Below, piece after piece: positions 23,208-35,410 of a DNA stretch of 64,000 nt; position 1 is the first letter of the stretch, and each line of letters opens with the position of its first letter. The notes under the pieces are model-generated. The model ran no database searches. It saw nothing but the letters and a program-made list of their open reading frames with translations, and was not told the DNA's origin. Origin of the DNA: Stropharia rugosoannulata (lineage: Eukaryota; Basidiomycota; Agaricomycetes; Agaricales; Strophariaceae); NCBI GenBank assembly GCA_028532985.1, contig JANCIK010000011.1, forward strand, positions 1,550,001 through 1,614,000, given 5' to 3'. The translations under genes and the position numbers were made by a program.

Positions 23208-23875
23208 CTTGACGGACTTGAGGAGTAAGTTGAGGAAGACGAGGGCAACGACGAGCAGACCACACCGAATCACTCACAGTCTGGACCACCGACATATCGT
23301 GTGAATATCTATGCGGTAGTTACCGAATTGTAATTGCCCCTATCTCAGCTTCACCACGAGTATTTGCCCAAGTCTCGGCCTCCCACCAGCTTCTTTATCC
23401 CCTTCTCCGAGCTTCGAGTAATAGTTGCGGTTACTGAAATACTCTCTGATGGCGTACACGACCTCCACTCGAGAGCCATCTTTGATAAATATTTGAATGT
23501 CGGCGGAAAACGAATCAAGCTGTACTGGTACAACATCAGTCGAAATTGGGCTCGGGCACAGTACTTTTAGCCTCCAGATATATTTTGCGGAGAAATGCAG
23601 AATTTTACAAGGCAGATAATCAGAGGACTCAATAAGATAGTCATCTGATTTCGCATCCTACCTTTTCTATCTACAGCCTATTGGTCTTCTATTACAGACC
23701 GTGAGCCACCATCAATAATACAGCGATGTGGACTTGTCTGGCGTCTCAGGCCCAGGTGCTTCCTCGGCCATCTAATCAGTTACGCATGACCAAAATGGTA
23801 TAAAAGGCGTAATCGGAGCAAGGAGCTCTTCACCCCCTACCACTGATCTACTAGCATACCTCTCCTACATTCAAG
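23208..23875. other. Divergent promoter region between S14 and the HTH gene
   Basis: No gene was accepted here. It must hold the promoters of S14 (minus, with a leader exon reaching about 23295) and of the HTH gene (plus). Confidence 0.45.
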
Positions 23876-24278
23876 ATGGCACCCCACCCTCAATGCGCTG
23901 CCCTGATTGCTGCTCAGAAGAAGAGCGGTAAGTGTATCCATCTCACTCGTGCTTCTAAGACTTATACCTATTGCGGTGCCTTCTTTCAGGAAAGTCCTGG
24001 GGCCAGGTCGCCAAAGAGCTCGGAAAGTCGGAGGATGATGTGTCAAAGAGTAAGTACTCTACTTCAGCATGTGTCGCAGTTTCCAGCGAATCAACCTGCC
24101 TTCGTTTGTCTAGTTGTGAATGGCGATGCTAGGCCTTCCGAGGCCGATTTCAACAATCTCGCCAAGGTTCTTGGGATTACAACTCAGGTATGTGCCTCGA
24201 CGTCCAATCAAACATTGTCCATTATCTCTAAGTCACCCCTTATAGGTTCCCCACACTGGTGTCCACGCCACGACCTGA
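23876..24278 (+). CDS. Small helix-turn-helix protein resembling the cyanase N-terminus
   Basis: Four exons with three 54-66-nt GT-AG introns join in phase to give a 72-residue protein. It starts MAPHPQCAALIAAQKKSG. Residues about 9-60 read KSWGQVAKELGKSEDDVSKI, then VNGDARPSEADFNNLAKVLG, a lambda-repressor-like helix-turn-helix as found at the N-terminus of cyanate hydratase. The protein ends ITTQVPHTGVHATT with TGA at 24276-24278. The catalytic C-terminal domain of cyanase (Arg, Glu, Ser active site) is absent and no downstream exon for it was found, so cyanate breakdown is not expected. It may bind DNA or a protein partner. The gene is divergent from S14 and has a well-formed exon structure, so I consider it real. 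Confidence 0.72.
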
Positions 24279-24482
24279 TCCAGCTAAAGGAGATCACAGC
24301 GTCCCCGAACGATGTACATTAGTTGTCGAATTTCTGTGTTTTAACCCAATGTAAACCAAACTTCCGTCACGTCACTTTTAATTTCGACCTGGCTCTCGAG
24401 CGCTAATCAGCGAGACTAACAGCCTAAAGTCTAAATGCTGCCTCTGAGTACAGTACATGAAAAAGGGCACTCACTCATCAGG

Positions 24483-24674
24483 TCAAATCATCTCATCGAT
24501 AAAGGGTCTAAGCTGGTCCAAGACAATTATCGTCATCTGATCTGGTTCCTTTGACACTTCTTCTACGACTGATACAAAACATGACGCAATATGCTCTCGC
24601 GTTCGTCCACTAGCTTTCGAATCAAGCTCCGGCATCATGTCACGATTATTTAAATCCCAATGAATTGTTGCCGT
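24483..24674 (-). CDS. Possible C-terminal exon of an unrecognised gene
   Basis: On the minus strand an acceptor (TTCTAACAG) is followed by 63 codons beginning TATIHWDLNNRDMMPELDSK and ending LDQLRPFIDEMI, with TGA at 24483-24485. The composition looks like a real protein. Upstream, a frame MDQLDYYEFHDTKAYIH near 24820 could be an earlier exon, but I cannot join them in phase. No family was recognised. It may be a small orphan gene or a remnant. Confidence 0.25.
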   Translation of the reverse strand, partial: TATIHWDLNNRDMMPELDSKASGRTREHIASCFVSVVEEVSKEPDQMTIIVLDQLRPFIDEMI

Positions 24675-25142
24675 CTGTTAGAAACTTCAGTTTAGATTCA
24701 TATGTCCAACTAATGGAAATTGAACATTAAATGGTCGACATAAAGTGAAGTCATAGTATCCAACTAGTGTATATAAGCCTTAGTATCGTGAAATTCATAA
24801 TAATCAAGCTGGTCCATTTCCTGCCGTCTGAAATTATACTTTGAACATACACCGATTCAAGCCGGATGTGAGAGTAGCAGCCTCAGAGTCACAAGTATTC
24901 ACTTAGTCTATTGGACGAGCGACTCGCCTTGAGTCACTTATGAACTGGCTCATCAAGTTATATCGTTTTCTTTTGCCTGAAATATCAATCAGTCCGTCAT
25001 GGAGGTCCGGAGAACCAGTTTGAAATAAATAGTTCGTATATAATCACTCAGGGTACGGTCGTGCTCTCATGTTCCTTTTCTATGGTTAGTTCACCTAAGC
25101 CAAGCTAAATTCTGCCTGACTTCTCTCCGTCCGCATCTCGCC

Positions 25143-25560
25143 TCACCTAAGCGCCGGGTCTTGCAGCTGTTCCCGGATTTTATTTGATGGCTTGTAAAAC
25201 AGCCCCACCCACTGGGTATATGCTGGGTCTATGTATAAAGAGGCCTTTGACCAAACAATTGGATCAAATGTACTAATTTCGCAAGGTACTTTGTACCAAG
25301 CTCCGTCGGATCCTAATAGTGTAATACTTCTATCTTGTTTTATCGGCACCGAGTCCGGAACTTCCTTGTTATTCCCTACTTTACGTTGAGGCACCACTGG
25401 TAGCACTCTACTTCGGCTCGTATCAAATATCACTCTCCCTTCCGTGTGTTATATAGGGAGCGAAACTAATCGACATGGATAGTCTAGCACTTCCGTGCTA
25501 TACTTATCGATTTCTTTTTGCAATTCGGGTTCGGATGTCTTCCCCGCTGCCAAAGCTATT
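25143..25560 (-). pseudogene. Broken coding remnant, family not recognised
   Basis: One minus-strand frame reads KTSEPELQKEIDKYSTEVLD, then YPCRLVSLPI, an in-frame stop, then HTEGRVIFDTSRSRVLPVVP and on to FYKPSNKIREQLQDPALR with TGA at 25143. Codon use and residue mix look like protein on both sides of the stop, which suggests a decayed gene. I cannot name the family. Confidence 0.35.
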
Positions 25561-28500
25561 TAGACTCTGAATGCTTCTGAATCGGCTTTTAATGCAGAGT
25601 CTCAGAGAGCTCGCAAGCTTCCATGCCGAGACAACGTGGAAGTTATTGTTCTACGGTTGCGTACCCGCAGCGAATACTGGCAATTAGTAAAAAGGTGGAG
25701 ATTTGATCAATATTATCATTTTTCTGACTATACTGTTGTTCCTAAAGCTTAAATGTCCTTGGGATATAAAATATACGACAGACTATCCAAAAGGAATACT
25801 TCGCTGCTCTCCATAGTACTTACTAGGTATTGCCAAACTTGGTGCCGGCGCTTAAGTTCGATGTGGCTGTGTACTAACATGCTGCCGATTATAGCTTTGT
25901 GTGGCTCGTCCACTGTATGTTTACTACAGGCTACATGTTCGATCGAGAATTAACCAAACACTTAAGAGCAAGTAATATGCTGAAGGCAAGATTTATGCAT
26001 TTTTATGCATGCTAAAATTCAAACGCGATCGAAATATACGGGACTCGTACCGACCTAGTACTATGTACAACACGACGCAAATTTTGCTCTTTTAGCTTAC
26101 GTCTGAAGACGTCCATGCCACCGGAGAAGGAGGCCGTTACAGACGCACGTTAGCTGTATCGTAGTATCTGTAGAAATACGAAAGATCATTTGTTTACGTC
26201 TATTAGATGGTATCTGCCTTTTCAGACGTTAAATGGCGTAGGAGTTAAAGAAGTACCGGACTCCGGTTATATCTCGAGCCCGAGTTCCATAACAACCTTC
26301 CGCCAGCTATGCGGATGTGCATCTACCTACTTTTGTGCGATCACACTTCCGCAAGTATTGAAGACGATGGTCATGAAAATTATGCAGACAGCCTCGTGTG
26401 AGCAGGCATTCCGCCAGGCCTTGTGACAATTTTAGCTCCAACTCGAACGTAAGCCTCGTTATTTTCTAACCCATTACATCTGAGGACAGGTTGTCGTCTC
26501 TATGTCGTGGACTGTATAGAGGAACCGGTAATCTCGCAGCAAATGTTTACAATATAGAAATGTTTGATTAATTCATTCAAACGTACAGTTGTTTCTCTTG
26601 ATATGATCTATGTCGCATGGAACTAAGTCAACGCCTACGCATTTGCAGTCAAGATAAAATTGACATTCAGATCACATAACCTACCGACTTCAAATAAAGT
26701 CATCCACAGTTTTGGGCAATAATAACGTAGTTAGCATTTGTTCGATGAACCTCACGTACACTTTCTATGCAATTCGGGTCATGAGACATCCGTTGAACCC
26801 CAGAAGATTGCCGTATATTCAACGCATATTTACTTCCGTTCATTCAAAAGCATCATAATTCAATGAATCGCGAGGCTCTAACGGAATGGCTTTAACCCAT
26901 CGTCCGCCGATTATGAACGGTCATAATGTTCCAGCCTTTGCGGTCAAACGTGTGATTGATCTTCGACGAGCAAGTCACTCGTTCATCGTTCATAGCCTAT
27001 ATTCTATTTATCTCTGCTGGCACTATAGCAAAGAGCCCTCATCTATTCTCTCATTCATCCTGGCAAACGCGAAGCTATTTCATAGATTTATCGATGAAGA
27101 CGATAGTGTCAGAAGGCTGGTCAGGCCCCTGGGGCATTTTAGGATAGGATCAGACATTGACGTTCTTGTGAGCTTCAGAAGGGCGAATATGCTCCTGGCA
27201 TGGCGGCTTATCGTAACTCATGGCGCCGCGAATTAGGTCAATTGAATACTAATTCTACCTGTTCTCACATAGAAAGGCCGCTCCAGGTGGCCGGGATGCC
27301 ACACGCAATTCATAGTAGCATAAACGGCTTCGAGAGTATTTTTGGACATTCACACCCAGCACGAATGGGAATAATTAGAAATTGAACTTTATCTGCGTGG
27401 GTACTTTGAGCACTACGCAAGGCTATCAATTATCTGCTTGTCAGAAGATAATGATCTTATCTCGTATTTCATGCCTCGCTATTAAAGTCTAGAATGACTT
27501 TCATATCTACCTTTGTTAATATAAGAAGACTAGTATCACTGTGATCAAGGCGTGTCCGTCATATTCTATGTCAGCTAGCAGTAAAGATAGCCCAGCCATG
27601 AGAGGGAAGATGGTACTGACTGCTATTGATTACCTCTGCAGGCGAGGCATTCAATGGCCTTTCGCTAGCCCAACGTGTGGGCGCGTACTTCCCCGCATTA
27701 CGTATGGGGTCGTGGTACTTGACAGAGAACTTGTATCTGACACTGTGGAGTAGAAATTAAAGTACAGAAGTGTGCACTACTGACATACGGTAGGCACCCA
27801 AGGCATAGTCCAAAAATTGCACCAGGCTTAGTTATACGGGCCACATTCTTCATCGTGCGCACACTACACGAGGCACATCTCCCCCGCAAAGCTCTATCAG
27901 ACACTCTGTGCAGCTAAATGAAGTCGCTCTCGACCATGCAATGTACCTGGTGTAACTTAGTGTGACTTGGGCCGCTATAATCTACCGTCACCATCACACC
28001 CCGCACGCGCTACACGCCCAACGTGGGGATATGGACGGTGCGCGCGAGGCACCGCGGACGCAGCGAGGCGCTATCACCTCACGAAGCGTCCATCAAAATG
28101 ACTTACACGCCGACGCGTGCCCCCCGTCGTGCGCCCGGCTAACAATAACTCGCCTACCGCACTAGATGTGGGCGCTGGCCACCGTGTTATCCCCGGATGA
28201 CACCCGCAGGGCGGCGTTGCGTCATGTAGACTTAGACTAGCGTGTCTTTATCATATCTATCCTCGGCGTCGGTGCCTTTACGTTAGGGTGCGCGCCGATA
28301 GCGCGCCAGGCTACACGCGACATCCGCGCGACTCCCCGTCGTGCATGAAATTGCGCCCCATCTTGGCCCTTCTTACCTGCCAGGCATGAGTAAACTGTAC
28401 CCAAAATACTCTCCTAACTAAAAGCACTTGAAACAGTATCTTGGACAACTGTGAAACACGAAAGCGCGTCGAATAAAGACAAAGGTACAGAATATTGCTA

Positions 28501-30620
28501 ACAGGCCAGGTACAGATATGCAGACTCGATCGGCGTTAGCGTGGTGCGGCGCTGGTCAGTGAAAGAAACTATTAGTACTTGCGCCTCAGTGGGCGAGGCT
28601 CTCCTTTGTGACTATGGGAGGCGGAGCACATGATTCTACACTCCCCATTCGTAGTACTAAGCTCTTCTCCACATTTACTAATCGCGCCTTGTGATAACCA
28701 ACCATGGTCCATAAGTCCAGTGGAGCAAACATTGCCTCCTCTCAGGACCTAGCGGACGCGCCGCAGATCACACTGCACCGGACGCACTGCCTTACAAACT
28801 CTATATGTCGACCTTAGATTGCCCACGCTCTTCTTTGACACGAACACTGTCGATTACCTACTCTTTCGTTCATATGTCCTATTAAAATCGCGCATAGATT
28901 CTGATTATCAGTCCCATCCGGGAAACCCGCGCCCAAAAGCTCGTGAGATGGCAGATTGGGTGGTGGGCAGGTGCTATCTTGCCATAGGGAGCTGGCGAAC
29001 GCAAAGAGCTTGATCTGACACTGCGCTGATCCGCGCCCAGGTCATCTGCGACGCAGTGGCCGGGGATGGATATGCGATAGGAAGCACGCGCGCTCTGTTT
29101 TTCCCTCCTTGCACGATAAATGGGAGCTATACAAGAGGGCGGCGACTTGTCGGCCATGACACAGATGCAGACGAAGACGAGGCATCCCTCACGGCTTGCA
29201 CTTCCTCTCGCACAGTATGGTATCCAAAATTCCATCTCCACGGACACGGAGCGCACGACGAAGCGGTTGCAGTGGTCAGTGGTACAATAATAAACCATCC
29301 CCGCACACGATAATCAGCAGACGATCGGCCCACTATTTAGTGGGCGATCGATGAGATACAACTACAAAGTGCGAGTAGTGATTCGTGAACTATGTCCAAA
29401 CAACATACGATGATCCAGATACAAAATAGATATGTCTCTAGCCCACCGCACCCAATCAACGCGCGTGCCCGCGACCGTTCGTTCCATTGTGCGACGTACG
29501 TGGGTCGCAAGCGATAAGGAATATATGCGTTATCGTTCGCTGGGACTGAAAAAATCAACGCGCCTGCCCAAGACCGCGTTTTTACGCCGGCGTGAATGTG
29601 GAACACGTCGACTGATGGGCTTGGTAAGAGTTCCAGTTGTGCAGCACCGCTGCCTGCGCGCCGAACGCGCGCACGAGCTATAAATAGCACGCAGCGATAG
29701 CGTACGCGCTCGCCATGTCGTTCGCGTACGCGGGGATGGGCGTTGAGAATACTTATTTACGTGAGTCACTATGTACGGGATAATCCAAGCGACGCGTGCA
29801 TTATTAAACCTTACCATGCACTTATCACAACCTAACACGAAATCCAGCAGTCGGCACGCACTTGCCCTCGGAGAAAAAAGAGTGCCTACAGTAGTAAGCG
29901 CAGGGCGAATTTTGCCGGAGCGTCATATTTTTATCAGAGCGCAGGCAGCCTCAATGGCACGCAGAAAATAACGTGCGACGATAAGCAGGGAAAAACAATG
30001 CAGGGCTACCCGATTGCTGGCGTTTCCACGTAACTGGTGTTTATCTGCAGATATGACGGATGTGCGCTACACACATACGTGCCCCCTTTCTCTGTGCCCG
30101 TGCAGAGTCTGTGGCGCTTGCGTGTGTAATGTTACGATCTTTGAAATTCTGTTCGTAAATGAAAGAGAAAGAAAGAAAACACGAGCCTTCACTGCCTTCA
30201 CTGCGCTGCTGTCAATAGTACACAATACACAATGCCCACTACCCAATGCCCAACTGCTTTGCTGCATTGTACCCTCCTGCTTGCATGGCAGCGCCACAAA
30301 GCCGCTGAGTAATTCTTTCACGAAGCTGCTCTTTTTTTAATCATGTCCCATTGACCATTGTCGTGCAACACTGAAGCGAACGCACAGCAGATCGGACTTG
30401 CCTCATCATTGCATCCCTCTCTTTGTCTCGTCCGAGTCACGGTCGCGCATCCCGAATCGAATGATCTAGACGAGAGTGGTATGCAGCCCGATGCAGCATA
30501 AATGAAATGTATGAACGCCTATAAACTTCCGCATCGAGTATGTACGAAAAGGAAAGGCGAGCCCAAGGGAAGGTACGATGCAGAGAGCCGCAGAGGCGTT
30601 GCGGCGCGGCCCAATATAGA

Positions 30621-30699
30621 AACCGTCGGCGGGCCGACGCGCTGCTAGGCGCGGCATGGCGCTCAGGCACGTCGAACCTTGTGGGTCCACAGAAGCCCG
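30621..30699. repeat. Dispersed repeat copy A (CGTCGG...GTGGGTCCACAG module)
   Basis: The copy opens with the near-palindrome CGTCGGCGGGCCGACG and ends TTGTGGGTCCACAGAAGCCC. Copy B lies 540 nt to the right. Read on the minus strand both encode GLLWTHK. Confidence 0.6.
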
Positions 30700-31162
30700 A
30701 AGCGGAACGGACTCATAGAGTTGCTTCCGCTATCCGCTCTCGTGCTCGATCGAGCGAGGACATGGTTCTTGAGGGTTGTACGCAGCGCCCGAGTGCCTTT
30801 GAGGAGGGAAGCGGCGCGTAAATGTGAATGAACGCTCGAATGTTGGCGGTGTTGAATCCATCTAGCGTTGCCTGTGTGCAGATGAAAGTCAAACAAGTGT
30901 ATTACGCTGTGGAATAACGTCAGAGCACTAGAGGTCAGAGAGTTTAATACACCCGTGCGCCAACAAGACGCATCGGGGTATGTGCGCATGTATACCCCAG
31001 CGGAGCATGTGCATGCGAGCCCTAAAGAAGACTTTCGCGTGCACGAGAAGCGCAGCCTGTCCATCACACTTCACGGGTGTACAATGTACATACATCCTGT
31101 CGAACTTGGTGTGCAATGCAATCATCAATGCAACGCAATGCAGTGCCGCTCGTCCCGAAACG

Positions 31163-31238
31163 GAAATCGTCGGGCGGGCCGACGCGCAGTGCCGGGCCCC
31201 GGAAGCCGGGGGTGCGGGTTTGTGGGTCCACAGCAGCC
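31163..31238. repeat. Dispersed repeat copy B
   Basis: It has the same order and nearly the same spacing as copy A: CGTCGGGCGGGCCGACGCGC, about 30 nt of GC-rich sequence, then TTGTGGGTCCACAGCAGCCC. The ends are conserved and the middle has diverged. Confidence 0.6.
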
Positions 31239-32510
31239 CCGCGGGTGAGAAGGAAGTGTAGGGTGGTCCACCGGTACTGCGGTATCGCGCGTCAGTCGGC
31301 GTCGAGTGGCGGGGTGTATTATACAACGTACAGCATACCGCCGCACATAACTACAGCATGCACGCAGGATACAGCACTCAGCGGCGCGCTGCGTAGTACG
31401 GCGCGGCGTTATCAAAGGTGCAAGTCAGCTGAGATCTCCGTCGTTAAGGCCGACCGCCCCTGTTTACTGCGCAGTTTTCTAGCGCCGTGCAACTGTGCCT
31501 TTACAACCGCTCTGCACGGTCACGGTCACCTGTGGCGCAGCGCTAGGGCGGGTTGCACCCGGTCTGCATTGCACTGCACCCACCGCGACGCGCACAGGGA
31601 CGCGGGATATGAGATGCGGAGGTTACTTATTCCACCGCGCATTGGGATTGTACATATTATTGAATCGGGGCGTAGGGTAGTAACTAACTATGTCATCTCA
31701 GCCAGTACGCACCGAGCTGGCTCACGACTAGGGACACCACGGCGAGCCGAGCGTAGTACGTCTAAGCAGAATCCCTGCTACAGAGTCCCTGGCCACAGAC
31801 CTGCCCTGCCTGGCCCAACCCTCCCTGTCATATAGGCAACCGTCCCGCGTCCCGGCCTGCGCACACTCGGCTCCGAAGCGCAGTATGTACGTAGCGCGCA
31901 GCACACATCGTCATTCCGGCTTGCCCACCCACCGATACGATACTGTACCATTAAGCCCACTAAGCGTGGATCAGGGCAAGCATGCTTGCTTACAGTTACT
32001 ACTTATTAACGAACACTTGTGCGTGTATGTATGTGCCAGTGTGCAGGGCATCAATGACGTCTTGAGTGCTCCGCGCATCATTATACCTTGATTATAAGTA
32101 CCTCCAATCACCAGGCAAGCGCAGCGGGGAAGGTGCCTTCCGAGTTCCGAGGCCCTGTACAGGCAGGCAGGCATAGTACGCGATGTAGTTACGCGTGTAT
32201 GTATTTATGTAGTTACTGTAATACACCACTATAGAGTAGAGTATAAATACCCTATGACCCGGCGTAAATCACATAGGCCTAACTCCTAACTCCTGATCGC
32301 CGCCTTCTTTCGTATAGTCTCCACTCGCACTCACCGTCTATCTTACTTCACCATCAGCCCTCACTTAATTCACCATCAGCCGTCCGCGTCAGGGATTAAA
32401 CACCGGAGCGAGCCCTGCGCTTCCTATGCATACATGCGTGCATGCATGCACGAAACTCGTCCTCCCTCAAACGTCCGCCCTCGAAACACCAAACTTCACC
32501 TCCCTGTAGC

Positions 32511-32574
32511 ACTGAGCCTGAGACTGAGACTGCGACTGAGACTGAGGAGGCTGACACTGACACTGAGACTGCGC
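32511..32574. repeat. Minisatellite, CTGAGA/CTGACA units
   Basis: About ten imperfect 6-nt units (ACTGAG, ACTGCG, ACTGAC) lie in a row. Confidence 0.75.
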
Positions 32575-32788
32575 TGAATCGTCAGACTCTACCAAGCCCT
32601 CACCTGATTACCGCTCAACGTTCACCGACCCGTTCTATGATGATAATGTAATGTAGGGACCGGGCATTACACAGACCCCACTTCAACGGTCCACGGACCG
32701 GGGTGGCTCGCAGACCGGCTCCACGCGCCCGCCCGCCCCACCGCCCGCGCGTGGCAGACGCGTGGTACGCCTCTATGGCGTCGCGCAT

Positions 32789-32822
32789 GGACACTGGACA
32801 CTGGGCACTGGGCACTGGGCAT
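32789..32822. repeat. Tandem repeat GGGCACT
   Basis: Five 7-nt units (GGACACT then GGGCACT) lie in a row. Confidence 0.7.
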
Positions 32823-33297
32823 TAACTAACACCTCCGCACCACCGGCGGGTAGAACCCGCGATCGGCGCTGCGCATACGATCGTATCCGTGCGTGCGTGC
32901 GTGCGTTCGTGGAGGGGCGAGTGGAGTGTGGAAAGAGAGTAGAAGATCACACACCCACCCACCCAGCACGCGAGGTGGGTGGAGGGTGGAGGGTGCTGGG
33001 TGGAGAGAGTGGAAGGTGGAGAGTACTATGTACCAACTTCACTTCGATTTACACGATCGCTCGATCGCTCGATTGACTCGGAGCCGTAACGTGAGCGGTG
33101 AACGTGAGCGGTGAGCGGTGAATGTGAGGGATGGGGGATGGGGGAGGCGCAAAGCAAAGTGGCAGAAAGCAGTGCTCAGACGTCGGCAGAAAACAGTGCT
33201 CAGACGCCGACATAAAACAGCGCAGGCGCAAGCGCGAGCAGAGTATCCGTATCCGTATCCGAGCAGATCGTTCGAACTCAGAAACAACCTCCAGCCG

Positions 33298-33348
33298 TAC
33301 ACCACACACCGCACACCGCACACCGTACACCGCACACCGCACACCGCG
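33298..33348. repeat. Tandem repeat CACACCG
   Basis: Seven 7-nt units with single changes lie in a row. Confidence 0.75.
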
Positions 33349-33588
33349 CGCTGCTCGGGGCGGATGCACGGAATGGTATGATGTATCAGTGATACACGCC
33401 TCAGCTGAGTGGGCTCCGGGCAGGATGGGGCGCACGCCATACGTCTAGGGATCCGGATACGAGCAGACCGCGTTGAAGGTGGGGGCGGAGGGTTTGGGCA
33501 GGAGCAGGACGGCGAACAAGGGCAAGGGCGTTGGGCGTTGGGCGTAGGGTATCTCGTCGGAGCAGGGACTAAGGGCCCACAGGGTTCG

Positions 33589-33634
33589 AAAAGTTGAAGA
33601 GTTGAAGAGTTGAAGGGTTGAAGGGTTCGAGGGT
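33589..33634. repeat. Tandem repeat GTTGAAG(A/G)
   Basis: Five to six 8-nt units decay into GGTTCGAGGG at the right side. Confidence 0.7.
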
Positions 33635-34257
33635 CCGGAGAGCAAAAATTTAGCTTGCTGCACTCCGTACTTGGGTGTATACATATTGTACGTACGTACG
33701 TACGCAGGTACTTAGGCGCGCGGACCGGCCCGGCTCTCGGTGATCTTAGCGGGTGATAGTTGATTGAAGTTGGAGTTGGGGTTGAAGGTGGAGTCGGGTG
33801 GGTGGTTGGTTGAGGTTGAATTTGGATTCTGGAAGGCTGATTGGAGTTGGATTCAGGAAACAAGAAGAAAAAATCAGGATTCAAGAATCAGGAAACAGGA
33901 CGGCGACTTTGCTTGTTCGCCTCCGTTGATAAGCCCGTTTTCCTTCCTTTCGCTTGGGGAGAAGATAGGCGCGAGGACAGGATAGAATAGGCGGGAGGGT
34001 ACACGCGCGATGGGTTTGCCCGACGGGCCCTGGATCCGGGAGGAGGGCGGGCGGTGGTTGGTAGACTCGACTTGTAGTGAGTCGCGCGTGTCCACGGGCC
34101 GGGGGTGCCGGTGAGGGAGGACTCACTCGCTGCGGCTGAGGCGGGCGAGGGGCGCGTCGAACCCCTCGCCTTGACTTTCAACTTTACCACCACCACGAAT
34201 CGCGCTGTAGCCGGCTGTTGAGACCTCCCGAGTCCGAGTCCCGACCGACCGACAACC

Positions 34258-34295
34258 AACGAAGGAAGGAAGGAACGAGGGAAGGAACGAAAGCG
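34258..34295. repeat. GGAA-rich simple repeat
   Basis: It is a run of GAAGGAAGGAAGGAAC-like units. Confidence 0.65.
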
Positions 34296-34428
34296 AGCAG
34301 ACCCTCAAAGTTCTGAACTTCTGATCGCTCGGCGCGTAGGAGTCTACGTATTATGTATGTACGCGTATACGCGTCCGCCACTCGCGTCTTTGCCTCCTGG
34401 CCCCTGGGCGCGTCCTGTCCTGTCCTCG

Positions 34429-34448
34429 CGTCGGTCGGTCGGTCGGTC
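34429..34448. repeat. TCGG tetranucleotide repeat
   Basis: Four to five perfect TCGG units are present. Confidence 0.7.
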
Positions 34449-35410
34449 CTAGGGGTGTCCGAGACTCAGAGACAGTTAGGATAAGTGAGTCGATTTCTCA
34501 GAGTGAGTCAATTCGTCGGACTGTAAGCGCGTACTGAGTGGAGCATCGCGAAGCGGCGCTCTCTTGGACTCCATATCGTGCTATGTACATACCGGAGATG
34601 CTAAGCGCCATGCGCTAGCGAGAGGCAAAAGTGACGGGTGATGCCCGTCGGGGCTTGGCGCGGTGGTTAAGCGTTTGTGTTGTGTGTTGTTGCCGGGTGG
34701 AGGGGAGGGTGGTAGCGGAGGGCGCGGGAAGGGGTAGATGGCGAGCGAGGAGAGGCGCGGGGACGGGGGAGGTGGGAGGGCAGGAGGAATAGGAGGAGGG
34801 ACGCGGTTGAATCGAAAATAGGTAGGAGCGTTCCTGTATGGTTGAACGGTGACGTTAGAGGTGCCATGCTTGGCTGGTCGGATAGGTAGGTGGGTTTAGG
34901 GTTTAAATCAACAGAGTTGAGTGGAATAAACAGAGTCGTAGTTGGCGACCAGGGTGCGGGTGGACGCGCATTTGTTGCCCACCCGACTGTGAACGGGCAG
35001 GGATAGCAGCAGTAAGCAGGACTTGACGGGTAACGGAGATATCAAGTGTTCGTGTACGTACGATTTCCGGATAAGGCGAGTTGGCGGGAGTGGGATATCA
35101 GCACTGGCCAGCGCGGGAAGAGAGCGGTCAGCAGTGGGAGCAGTGGCCACGTCAAAGGCATCCGCGTGTTTCAGCCAGCGCGATGCTTTGCTCGTCGTCG
35201 CACGAGGCAGATCTACATCGGGGATCTGGATCTATGGATCATTACCAAATGGGGATAGCAGCACATATTTAATACAAGTGACGAGAAAAGAGAGATGCCC
35301 TTCGCCCTGCTCATTGCCCAAGCCACTGCCCTCCGCCCGTTCGCTGCGCTGCCCAGCCCGACCCGACCCGCTCCCCGCTGTCCGCTGTCAAAGCCAACGC
35401 ACCGCACATT

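Larger units (their letters stand above)
24279..28000. other. Gene-poor AT-rich stretch with degraded coding remnants
   Basis: This is about 3.7 kb with many stops in all frames, apart from the two remnants listed separately. Frames at 26190-26426, 26886-27236 and 27541-27753 have no recognisable similarity. It looks like decayed sequence, perhaps an old transposon or a dead gene. Confidence 0.4.
28001..35410. other. Gene-poor CpG-rich region with many short tandem repeats
   Basis: Long frames occur on several strands at once, as expected in GC-rich sequence without selection against stops. None shows a domain or splice pattern. Microsatellites and minisatellites are dense from 32.4 to 34.5 kb, and an imperfect duplicated module sits at 30621 and 31163. 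Composition differs sharply from the AT-rich stretch to the left. Confidence 0.5.

Noticed and set aside
30928..31835. Frames of 130-250 codons in the CpG-rich block
   Set aside because: Both strands are open in several phases because of high GC. No recognisable protein.
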